Below, one piece after another: positions 17,291 to 25,060 of a DNA stretch of 64,000 bases. Both the position numbers and the translations under genes were made by a program. This stretch comes from an uncultured Pseudokineococcus sp. (GTDB lineage Bacteria; Actinomycetota; Actinomycetes; Actinomycetales; Quadrisphaeraceae): positions 1-64,000 of the forward strand of contig NZ_CANMPM010000006.1 in assembly GCF_947499845.1 (NCBI RefSeq), written 5' to 3'. A model generated the notes under the pieces. The model was not told the origin of the DNA and did not search any database. It saw only the letters and a program-made list of their open reading frames with translations. The first letter of the stretch is position 1; each line of letters starts with the position of its first letter.

Positions 17291-17325
17291 GCCTGCGCAC
17301 CACGGGGGCGCTGTGGCGCCCGTGG

Positions 17326-17350
17326 GGCGGGCCCGCTTGCCGGGTCCGCC
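17326..17350 (+). terminator. Hairpin after the TAP hydrolase
   Basis: 10-bp stem GGCGGGCCCG/CGGGTCCGCC with one G·T pair and a 5-base loop, 35 bases after the stop. A weaker stem precedes it at 17299–17325. Confidence 0.6.
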
Positions 17351-17525
17351 CCGCGAGCGCAGCGTGGGGCCTCCGACGGGTCGGCGCTGGAGACGGCGGC
17401 GCGGCCCGTGCGCCCGTGAGGAGCACCGTGATGGCTGCGCGACGGCACGGCACCGCAGACGCCCGGCACGACGGAGGACGAGCCGGTGCCCCGGTCCCGG
17501 CGGGCCGCGACGGGGAGGTCCGACG

Positions 17526-18371
17526 GTGACGACCGAGCTGCTCGACCCGCGCGGGGCTGCGCCGGTCGCGACCGCCCACTTCGTCGGGACGGCGACGACC
17601 GTCCTGCGGCTCGGGCCGTTCACGGTGCTGACGGACCCCAACTTCCTCCACCGCGGCCAGCGCGCCTGGCTCGGGTACGGGCTCGTCAGCACGCGCCTGT
17701 CCGAGCCGGCGATGAGGGTGGACGAGCTGCCCGGACTCGACGGCGTCGTGCTCAGCCACCTGCACGGGGACCACTTCGACCGGGTCGCCCGGCGCGGTCT
17801 CGCGCGGGACCTGCCCGTCCTCACCACCGGGCAGGCCGCCGAGCGGCTGCAGCGCTGGGGCTTCTCGGCGGCGCGCGGGCTGGCGACGTGGGAGACGACG
17901 GTCTTGCGGCGCGACGGCTGGACGCTGCGCATCACCGCGACGCCGGGCACGCACGGGCCGGGGCCGGTGGCGCGGGTCCTGCCCGACGTCATGGGCACCG
18001 TCTACGAGCTCCTCCACGGCGAGGGCGCCGCGGAGCCGGCGCTCGTCCACCGCCTCTGGGTCAGCGGCGACACCCTCCGCCGCCCCTTCCTGCACGAGGT
18101 CGTCGAGCGCCACGGACCGCTCGACGCGGCCGTCCTCCACCTCGGCGGCACGCGCGTGCTCGGGCTGCTCGTGACGATGGACGCCCGGCAGGGCGCCGAC
18201 GTCGTCCAGATGCTCGCGCCCCGCGTCACCGTCCCCGTGCACTACGACGACTACACGGTCTTCCGCTCGTCGCTCGGGCACTTCGTCGACGAGTGGCGGC
18301 GGCGCCGCCTGCCCGGCGAGCTGCGCCTCGTCCAGCGCGGGGAGACGGTCTCGCTGGTCCCCGCCGCCTGA
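17526..18371 (+). CDS. UlaG-like metallo-beta-lactamase-fold hydrolase
   Basis: A 281-residue MBL-fold protein. The metal motif SHLHGDHFD is at residues 77–85 (His78, His80, Asp82, His83), with later ligands expected in TPGTHGPG, SGDT and PVHYDDY. The N-terminal FVGTATTVLRLGPFTVLTDPNF matches the UlaG/L-ascorbate-6-phosphate lactonase-like group of MBL hydrolases rather than beta-lactamases. GTG at 17526 follows GGGGAGG. The gene stands alone. Substrate unknown. Confidence 0.85.
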   Translation: MTTELLDPRGAAPVATAHFVGTATTVLRLGPFTVLTDPNFLHRGQRAWLGYGLVSTRLSEPAMRVDELPGLDGVVLSHLHGDHFDRVARRGLARDLPVLTTGQAAERLQRWGFSAARGLATWETTVLRRDGWTLRITATPGTHGPGPVARVLPDVMGTVYELLHGEGAAEPALVHRLWVSGDTLRRPFLHEVVERHGPLDAAVLHLGGTRVLGLLVTMDARQGADVVQMLAPRVTVPVHYDDYTVFRSSLGHFVDEWRRRRLPGELRLVQRGETVSLVPAA

Positions 18372-18393
18372 GGCGCCGTCCGAGGGCGCGGCC

Positions 18394-19626
18394 TCACGCC
18401 GCCCGGTCGCCCGACGTCCGGTGGCCCGCCGTCCGCTCGCCCGTCGTCCGGTCGCTGGTCGCCCGCAGCCAGCCCCGCAGGAGGGCGGTGGCGGCGCGGT
18501 CGGGGACGGCGCGCAGGAGCGCCTCGGGCAGCACCCGGCCGGTGGGCTCCCGCCGCGACGCCTCGGAGACGAGCGCCGTGCGGGGGTGGCTCGCGCGCTC
18601 GTAGGCGCGCAGCGCCGCCGCCGGGTCGGCCGCCGCCGAGGGCCGGCGCAGCGCGCGGGCGAGGGCGGCAGCGTCCTCGAGGGCCTGGTTGGTGCCCTGC
18701 GCGAGGGCGGGCGGGACGGCGTGGGCTGCGTCCCCGAGGAGGGTGGCGCGCCCGCGGCCCCACGGCCGGTGGACCCGGTAGGTGCCGCGCTCGTAGGCGG
18801 TGAGCCGCGCCCGCGGGTCGTCCAGCAGGGCCAGGGCCGCCCGCGCCTCGGGCGCGCGCCAGCCGCCGAAGAGGCGGCGCAGCAGGTGCGCCGGCTCCTC
18901 GGGAGCGTCCAAGGGTCCGCCGCCCGCAGGCGCCTCGCCCGCGCCGGACGCCGGCTGTCGACGGACGTCCCACCACACCTGCACCAGGCCGTCGCCGCAG
19001 GGGTTGAGCCCGAGCATCCCGGCCCGCCCGACGAGCAGGAGGCACGTGTCCCCGTCGTCGACGGCGGTCCCGGTGGGCAGGGGCGGCAGCTGCCACGTCG
19101 TCGCCCCCGTGGGGCGCAGCGCGTCGCCGTGCAGCGCCGCGCGGACGGCGCTGCGGGCGCCGTCCGCGCCGACCACCACGTCCGCCTCCGCGCGCCCGCC
19201 CCCGTCGAGGAGCACCGCAGGGCGCCCCCCGCCGCCTCCGTCCTCGTCCTCGGCGCCCTCGCTGAGCCCCGCGCACCGGGTGCCGGTGCGGACGAGCGAG
19301 CGCGTCGCGCCCGCGGCGAGGGCGTCGACGAGGTGGCCGCGCGGGACGGTGACGACGGCCCCGCCGGCCGCCCGCAGGTCGAGGGACAGCAGCGGACGTC
19401 CGTCCGGCGAGCGGCGCTCCATGCGCGCGAGCCGCCGGCCCAGCCGCGCGGCGCCGACCTCGAGGTCGTCGAGGACGGCCGTCGCCCCCGGCCACAGCGT
19501 CACCGCGCCCCCGCTGGCGCGCAGGGCCGGCGCCTCCTCGAGCACGACCACGGCGTGGCCGTCACGGTGAAGGCCCCGCGCCGCGGCGAGCCCTCCGACG
19601 CCGGCGCCGACGACGACGACCTCCAC
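18394..19626 (-). CDS. FAD-dependent monooxygenase (aromatic hydroxylase type)
   Basis: A 410-residue flavoprotein hydroxylase. The FAD Rossmann motif is at the start (VVVVGAGVGGLAAARGL), the DG fingerprint reads VVGADGARSAVR, and the GD motif is GRATLLGDAAHAVPPALAQG. GTG at 19626 begins right at the first strand. It should use NAD(P)H and O2 to hydroxylate an aromatic or similar compound. Odd point: the last 20 residues are a repeat of the pattern x-G-x-R-T, encoded by 15-bp tandem repeats at 18404–18459 that run to the stop codon. Confidence 0.85.
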   Translation of the reverse strand: MEVVVVGAGVGGLAAARGLHRDGHAVVVLEEAPALRASGGAVTLWPGATAVLDDLEVGAARLGRRLARMERRSPDGRPLLSLDLRAAGGAVVTVPRGHLVDALAAGATRSLVRTGTRCAGLSEGAEDEDGGGGGRPAVLLDGGGRAEADVVVGADGARSAVRAALHGDALRPTGATTWQLPPLPTGTAVDDGDTCLLLVGRAGMLGLNPCGDGLVQVWWDVRRQPASGAGEAPAGGGPLDAPEEPAHLLRRLFGGWRAPEARAALALLDDPRARLTAYERGTYRVHRPWGRGRATLLGDAAHAVPPALAQGTNQALEDAAALARALRRPSAAADPAAALRAYERASHPRTALVSEASRREPTGRVLPEALLRAVPDRAATALLRGWLRATSDRTTGERTAGHRTSGDRAA

Positions 19627-19759
19627 CTGCCCACCGCCCTCCGCCGCCCCGGCGGCGGCCCCGGCCCATCGTGCGCGACGGCGCCCGCCGCGGCACGACC
19701 GGCCCGGCGCCGCCTCCCCGGTCAGCGGCCCGGGCACGGTCCCGGGGCGCGGTCAGCGG

Positions 19760-19924
19760 TCAGCGGCCGGGGCGCCGGCGCTCGTCGCGCCTCCTGCGGC
19801 CCTCGAGCCGCTGCAGCCGCACCGGGCACACCGGTGCGTGCACCAGGGCGAGCTCGCCCTCCGTCATCCCCGGGTAGCGCGCCGCGTACTCCCGCGCGCA
19901 CCCGCATCCCCCCGTGTCCTCCAT
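19760..19924 (-). CDS. Small Cys-X-Cys protein (54 aa)
   Basis: A 54-residue ORF, MEDTGGCGCAREYAARYPGM at its start and a strongly basic end (Arg-rich, ERRRPGR). Features: a CGC motif at residues 7–9, a third Cys in APVCPVRL, a middle helix-like segment with balanced charge (YPGMTEGELALVHAPVC) and third-position G/C codon bias like that of real genes. Three cysteines with basic residues suggest a metal-binding or nucleic-acid-associated miniprotein. The ribosome binding site is weak (GAAG). I recall similar short actinobacterial hypotheticals but cannot name a family. Confidence 0.55.
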   Translation of the reverse strand: MEDTGGCGCAREYAARYPGMTEGELALVHAPVCPVRLQRLEGRRRRDERRRPGR

Positions 19925-20131
19925 GCTTCAACCATCGGCCGCTCGTCCCGCTCCGACGAGCGCCCGGCGGCCCCGCGGGTGACGCCGCTCGGCCGGTCGG
20001 GTGCGCGACGGCGCGGCCGCCACCCGCCGGGTCCGCGGCCGCGAAGCCGCCTCCCGCGGGGCGCCGCACCTCCGACCGCGCTCCTGCCCGGGCCCCTGAT
20101 AGCGCCCCCGACTGCGCCCCTCACGGGGCCC

Positions 20132-20914
20132 TCACCCGCGCTCCGGCCCCGGTGCGACCGGGCCCGCGCTCCCGGGCCCGCCCGACGCCCGGGCGGCGAG
20201 CTCCTCGCGCAGCGCGGCCACCTCCGCCCGGAGCGCGTGGACGTCGCCGCGGGTGGCGGCCTGCTGCTCCGCCTCGACGTCGCGGACGCGGTCGATGAGC
20301 CAGGAGGCGAGGGAGGCCGTCACGGTCCCGAGGAGCGCGACGCCGGCGACCATGAGGCCCACGGCGACGGCCCGCCCGCTGTCCGTCACGGGGTACAGGT
20401 CGCCGTAGCCGACGGTGGAGATCGTCGTGACCGCCCACCACACGGCGTCGGGGTAGGTCTCGATGAGCGCCCCCGGCGCGCCCCGCTCGGCGTCGAGGAC
20501 GGCGAGGCCGGCCACGACGACGACGAGGACGGTGGCGCCGCCGACGTAGACCGCCACCCGCCCGCGGAGGCTGTCGGCGGCGTGGCGGTTGAGCACCTGC
20601 AGCAGGGTGATGAGGCGCAGCAGGCGCAGCGGCCGCAGCAGCGGCAGGACGACGACGGCGACGTCGAGGGGGTGTCCGCGGAGGAAGCCCCACCGGTCCT
20701 CGCTGAGCACGAGGCGCACGGCGAGGTCGACGGCGAAGACGGCCCACAGCAGCCACCCGGCGACGTGCGCCGTCGTGGCCCAGGCCGAGGCGAGGTCCGG
20801 CTCGAGGATCGGCACCGCGTAGGCGACGAGGTAGAGCAGCGCCGCCGCGGTGAGGGGCCACTCGGCCCGCCGCTCCCAGCGGCGGCGCCGCGCGTCGTCC
20901 TGCAGGCCTGCCAT
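20132..20914 (-). CDS. Voltage-gated potassium channel family protein
   Basis: A 260-residue six-helix channel subunit. The selectivity filter TVGYGD is at residues 167–172 between the pore helix and S6 (VGLMVAGVALLGTVTASLASW). An S4-like segment with regularly spaced arginines lies at about residues 94–110 (RPLRLLRLITLLQVLNR). Residues 210–242 form an Ala/Glu/Arg-rich coiled coil, likely for tetramer assembly. It should conduct K+ across the cytoplasmic membrane. Its start is divergent from the FIST gene. Confidence 0.93.
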   Translation of the reverse strand: MAGLQDDARRRRWERRAEWPLTAAALLYLVAYAVPILEPDLASAWATTAHVAGWLLWAVFAVDLAVRLVLSEDRWGFLRGHPLDVAVVVLPLLRPLRLLRLITLLQVLNRHAADSLRGRVAVYVGGATVLVVVVAGLAVLDAERGAPGALIETYPDAVWWAVTTISTVGYGDLYPVTDSGRAVAVGLMVAGVALLGTVTASLASWLIDRVRDVEAEQQAATRGDVHALRAEVAALREELAARASGGPGSAGPVAPGPERG

Positions 20915-20940
20915 GGGGTGAGGCTAGGAGGTGCGCCCGA

Positions 20941-20992
20941 CGCTGCCCGGTCGCGCTGCCCGGTCGCGCTGCCGGTCCCCGCTGCCCGGTCC
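20941..20992. repeat. Tandem repeat, 13 bp, 4 copies
   Basis: CGCTGCCCGGTCG twice exactly, followed by two variant copies, starting 27 bases upstream of the channel start codon in the divergent intergenic region. Confidence 0.8.
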
Positions 20993-21124
20993 GCCGGCGC
21001 GTCCGGCTGCCGGCGCCCGCCCGGCCGGGGCCTCGACGGCGCCGACGCGTCCGCGCGGATGATCTCCGGCGCCCCGGCGCCGGGTCTCCTCAAGCGGGGG
21101 AGGGACCCGGACGACGGACCACCC

Positions 21125-22279
21125 ATGGGGGAGACCGGTGACCGGTGGATGGCGACGAGCCAGGCGAGCGCCGCCGCGGGCGCGCGGCGCGCCGGCGCCG
21201 AGGCGGCCGGCCGCGCGCTGGCGGGCCGTGCGCCGGCCCTCGTCGTCGTCCAGTCCGCCGGCCACCTCGACCACGTCGAGGTGCTCGCCGGCGTCCGCTC
21301 CGTGACGGGGGAGGCGCCCCTGCTCGGCGGCAGCGCGACGGACGCCTTCGGCGCGGAGGGGCCCGCCACGGACGTCGTCGTCACCGCCCTCGGAGGGTCG
21401 GGGCTGCGTGCGGCCACCGCCGCCAGCAGCGACCCCGACGTGCGCGCCCGGGGCGTCGAGGTCGCCCGGGCGCTCGAGCACGTCGCCGGGAGGCACCGCC
21501 TGCTCCTCCTGCTCCCCGACGGGCTGGACTACAGCCAGGACCAGCTGGTCCGCGGGGTCTACGACGTCGCCGGGCCCTCCGTGCCCGTCGTCGGCGGCGG
21601 CTCCTCGGCGGTCGTCGGGCGGGAGCGCACGGCGCTGCTGCACGGCGGCGAGGTGCGCCGCGGCGGCGTCGTGGCGGCTGTCCTCGCCTCCGACCGCCCC
21701 TTCGGCGTCGGCGCCCACCACGGCATGCGCCCCGTGGGCGACGCCCTCGTCGTCACGGGCTCGACGGGGCTGGAGGTGCAGACGCTGGACGGCGAGCCGG
21801 CGCTCGACGCCTACCTCGCCCGCCTGAGCGCGCCGTCGGCCGCCCACTACGACGCCAGCGCCTTCGCCGCCTTCGCGCAGCTGCACCCGCTGGGGCTGGC
21901 CCGCCGCCGCCGCGAGGAGGCGCGCGTCGTGGTGGGGGCGGACCTGCGGAACCGCACGCTCCAGTTCGTCACGCCCGTCCCGCAGGGCGGCCTCGTGCGG
22001 CTCATGGAGGGCGACACGGGCTCGGTGCTGGAGGCCGCCCGCACCGCGTGCGACGAGGCGGTCGGGGGCCTGGGCGACCACGCGCCGGCCGGGCTCCTCG
22101 TCTTCAGCTGCGTGGCGCGCCGGCAGCTGCTCGGCGAGGAGGGCGTCGCCGCGGAGGTCGCGTCCGTGCGGGAGGTCGGCGGCAGCGCGACGTCCGTGTC
22201 CCACAGCTTCGGGGAGATCGCCCGCACCAGCGGCTACGCGGGCTGCCACAACCAGACGCTCGTCGCGCTGGCGGTGTGA
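21125..22279 (+). CDS. FIST-domain sensory protein
   Basis: A 384-residue soluble protein with FIST_N (about residues 30–220: VVVQSAGHLDHVEVLAGVRS, LLGGSATDAFG, GGGSSAVVG) and FIST_C (about 230–360, ending TSVSHSFGEIARTSGYAGCHN, the typical FIST_C close). FIST domains are known as small-ligand, probably amino-acid, sensors coupled to signalling outputs. One base separates its TGA from the GTG of a GGDEF–EAL gene, so the pair is an operon and the sensor very likely feeds that enzyme. ATG at 21149 is an alternative start eight residues in. Confidence 0.88.
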   Translation: MGETGDRWMATSQASAAAGARRAGAEAAGRALAGRAPALVVVQSAGHLDHVEVLAGVRSVTGEAPLLGGSATDAFGAEGPATDVVVTALGGSGLRAATAASSDPDVRARGVEVARALEHVAGRHRLLLLLPDGLDYSQDQLVRGVYDVAGPSVPVVGGGSSAVVGRERTALLHGGEVRRGGVVAAVLASDRPFGVGAHHGMRPVGDALVVTGSTGLEVQTLDGEPALDAYLARLSAPSAAHYDASAFAAFAQLHPLGLARRRREEARVVVGADLRNRTLQFVTPVPQGGLVRLMEGDTGSVLEAARTACDEAVGGLGDHAPAGLLVFSCVARRQLLGEEGVAAEVASVREVGGSATSVSHSFGEIARTSGYAGCHNQTLVALAV

Positions 22280-22280
22280 C

Positions 22281-24587
22281 GTGCCCGCGTCCGCGACGTC
22301 CCAGGCGCAGCTCGTCGAGTTCGTCGCGGCGACGTCCTCGAGCCGCTCCGAGGCCGAGGTCGTCGGCGCGGCGGCCGAGCTGGCCGCCACCACCATCGAC
22401 GCCGAGGTGGCGCTGCTGCTGGACGGCGAGGAGGTGCTCTCCTCGACGGGGTGGGCGCCGGGCGCGGACGTCGGTCCCCTGGTGCGGGCGCTGGGGACCT
22501 GCGGCTCGGCGACGGTCGACCTCCAGGACCTGGGCCCCGTCACGGCGCTCGCCATGCCCGTGCCCTCCCTCGGACCGGGCGGCCAGCTCGTGGTCGCCCG
22601 TCTCGACGACGGGTTCGAGCCGGCCGAGCGCGCGCTCGTCATGGGCATGGCGCGGCTGCTCGGCGTCTCGGTGGACGCCGCGCGCGCCCTCGAGGGCGAG
22701 CGCGACGCCCGCGCCGAGGTCGAGGCCACCGCGGGGGAGCGGCTCCGGCTGCTCGCCGCCCTGCGGGAGCGGGAGATGCTGCTGACGACCCTTCTCGAGG
22801 TCCAGCGGGCCATCTCCCACCGGCGGCCGCTGGAGGAGGTGCTCGACCTCGTCGCCCGCGGGACGAGCGCCTCGCTCGGCGACGTCCCGGTGGCGCTGGT
22901 GCTCCAGAGCGGCCCCGCCGGCGACCGGCTCGGCGTCGTCGCCTCCACGCACCCGGCCCTCACGGCCACCACCGGCGACGACCTCGTCGCGCTCGCCGCC
23001 AGGGCCGTCACCGCCCCCGGCACGAGCAGCGAGCGCGTCGGTGGCGAGGTGCGCCTCGCCGCCCCCGTCCACCTGCAGGGGCGGGCGCTGGGGGCGCTCC
23101 TGGCCCGTGTCGCGCCCGCGGACGTCGAGGCGGCCGAGGGGCTGCTCGCCGCCTTCGCCGCGCACGCGAGCATCGCCCTCGGTGACGCCGACACGGCGGC
23201 CATCACGCGGCAGGCCTTCTACGACCAGCTGACGCGCCTGCCGAACCGGGCGCTGCTGCTCGACCGGCTCGAGCGGGCGCTCGCCCGCCGGGACGCGACG
23301 GGGCGGAGCACGGCCCTGCTCTTCGTGGACCTCGACCGCTTCAAGCAGGTGAACGACCGGTACGGGCACGCCGTCGGCGACCGCGTGCTCGCGGAGTGCG
23401 CCGCCCGGGTCGAGGGCTGCCTGCGCGCGGACGACACGGCCGCCCGCCTCGGCGGTGACGAGTTCGCCGTCCTGCTCGAGGACGTGACGAGCGAGGGCCA
23501 CGCCGTCGAGGTCGCCGAGCGCCTGGTGCACGCCGTCTCCGCGCCCCTGCGCTCGCTCGGCATCGAGCTCGGCGTCGGCGCGAGCGTGGGCGTGGCGCTG
23601 GCCGCGGACGGCGCGGGCGACGCCCACGCGCTGCTCGGAGAGGCCGACCTCGCCATGTACCGGGCGAAGGCCGAGGGGGGCGGGGCCGTCGTCGTCTTCC
23701 ACCCGAGCATGCACGCCGAGCGCACCGACCGGCTGGCGCTCGAGGCCGACCTCGCCCGCGCCGTCGACCGCGAGGAGCTCGTGCTGCACTACCAGCCGGT
23801 CGTGGACCTGCGCGACGGGCGCGTCCTGGGCGCCGAGGCGCTCGTGCGCTGGCAGCACCCGGTGCGCGGCCTCCTCGGCCCGGACGTCTTCGTGCCGGTC
23901 GCCGAGGCGACCGGGGACATCGCGGCGGTGGGGCGGTGGGTGCTGCGCGAGGCCTGCCGGGCGGCGGTGCGCTGGCGGGTCACGGCGCCGTCGGCGACCG
24001 TCGCCGTCAACGTCTCGCCGCGCCAGGTCGCCGACCCGGGCTTCGTCGCCCTGGTGCGGGACGCCCTGCGCGACGCGCGGCTGCCGCCCGAGGCGCTGGT
24101 GCTCGAGATCACCGAGAGCATGCTCCTGCCGGGCGGGGCGCCCGTCCTCCAGCGGCTCGAGGAGCTGGCGCACGCCGACGTGTCCGTCGCCGTGGACGAC
24201 TTCGGGACCGGCTACTCGTCGCTGTCGTCGCTGCGCCGGCTCCCGGTGGACGAGCTGAAGGTCGACCGCAGCTTCGTCCGCGACATGGGCGACCGCGAGG
24301 GCCTGGCCGTGGTGCGGGCCGTCCTCGACCTCGCCCGCGCCCTGGGGCTCCGCTGCGTGGCCGAGGGCGTCGAGCACGCCGAGGAGGCCGCTCTGCTGGC
24401 CAGGCTGGGGTGCGAGCGCGCGCAGGGGTACTACTTCTCGCGCCCCCTGCCCGAGGGCGCGCTGCTCGAGATGCTCGCCGAGCGCGCTGCCGCCCCGCGC
24501 CCCGCGCCGGTGCCCGTCCCGCGGCAGCCGCGCCGTCGTCCGGCCCGAGCGGAGCGGCGGGATCCCGCGGGCGCGCCCCGGGGCTGA
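22281..24587 (+). CDS. GAF-like/GGDEF/EAL cyclic-di-GMP enzyme
   Basis: A 768-residue cytoplasmic protein. Residues 1–290 form one or two GAF-like sensory regions joined by a helical linker (EVEATAGERLRLLAALRERE). The GGDEF domain has DxxTRLPNR, then RLGGDEFAVLLEDV near residue 391, an intact diguanylate cyclase site. The EAL domain starts LGAEALVRWQHP near 517 and keeps ITESML, DDFGTGYSSLS and EGVEHAEE, so phosphodiesterase residues look intact too. GTG at 22281, one base after the FIST stop. It may make or break c-di-GMP depending on signal. Confidence 0.93.
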   Translation: MPASATSQAQLVEFVAATSSSRSEAEVVGAAAELAATTIDAEVALLLDGEEVLSSTGWAPGADVGPLVRALGTCGSATVDLQDLGPVTALAMPVPSLGPGGQLVVARLDDGFEPAERALVMGMARLLGVSVDAARALEGERDARAEVEATAGERLRLLAALREREMLLTTLLEVQRAISHRRPLEEVLDLVARGTSASLGDVPVALVLQSGPAGDRLGVVASTHPALTATTGDDLVALAARAVTAPGTSSERVGGEVRLAAPVHLQGRALGALLARVAPADVEAAEGLLAAFAAHASIALGDADTAAITRQAFYDQLTRLPNRALLLDRLERALARRDATGRSTALLFVDLDRFKQVNDRYGHAVGDRVLAECAARVEGCLRADDTAARLGGDEFAVLLEDVTSEGHAVEVAERLVHAVSAPLRSLGIELGVGASVGVALAADGAGDAHALLGEADLAMYRAKAEGGGAVVVFHPSMHAERTDRLALEADLARAVDREELVLHYQPVVDLRDGRVLGAEALVRWQHPVRGLLGPDVFVPVAEATGDIAAVGRWVLREACRAAVRWRVTAPSATVAVNVSPRQVADPGFVALVRDALRDARLPPEALVLEITESMLLPGGAPVLQRLEELAHADVSVAVDDFGTGYSSLSSLRRLPVDELKVDRSFVRDMGDREGLAVVRAVLDLARALGLRCVAEGVEHAEEAALLARLGCERAQGYYFSRPLPEGALLEMLAERAAAPRPAPVPVPRQPRRRPARAERRDPAGAPRG

Positions 24588-24656
24588 GGGCGCTCCAGGA
24601 GCCGCGGGTCGCGCAGCGCCTGCGGCCCCGGCGCGTGGCCGGCGGCGTGGGTGCGG

Positions 24657-25047
24657 ACGAGCCGGTCTCTACGCCGGGTTCTGTCCCCCACCGCCGTCGC
24701 CGGCGCTGGTGGGGTGGCGACCATCCATCTCCGACGTGCGTCGCCGCACGCCTCCAGCGACCTACCCGGCAGCTCGGGCGGGCCGCCCTCTGACGCTGCC
24801 TGTCTGGTCTTGCTCCGGGTGGGGTTTGCCGAGCCACCCCCGTCACCGGGGGTGCTGGTGGTCTCTTGCACCACCCTTTCACCCTTACCGGGGCCGTCCG
24901 TGGACGGTCCCGGCGGTCTCCTCTCTGTGGCACTGTCCCGCGGGTCACCCCGGGTGGGCGTTACCCACCACCCTGCCCTGCGGAGCCCGGACGTTCCTCG
25001 GCGCCGCCCCTCGCGGGGCGACGACGCGGCCGCCCGACCGACTCGTC
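24657..25047 (-). ncRNA. rnpB: RNase P RNA (bacterial class A)
   Basis: About 391 bases on the minus strand. Conserved core pieces are easily read: GAGGAACGTCCGGGCTCC near the 5' end (P4 5' strand region), GTAAGGGTGAAAGGGTGGTG, AAGAGACCACCAGC, GAGCAAGACCAGACAGG, and GACAGAACCCGGCGTAGAG near the 3' end (P4 3' strand). The ends pair (CGAGTCGG with CCGGCTCG) to form P1. Ends are estimated to within a few bases. It processes the 5' ends of pre-tRNAs. Only 13 bases separate it from the stop of the upstream GGDEF–EAL gene on the same strand, so its promoter must lie within that gene or it is cut from a read-through transcript. Confidence 0.96.
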
Positions 25048-25060
25048 CGCGAGCGGGAGG

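Noticed and set aside
15404-17998. An 864-codon frame opposite the TAP hydrolase and MBL genes
   Set aside because: Shadow composition; the TAP catalytic motifs are on the plus strand.
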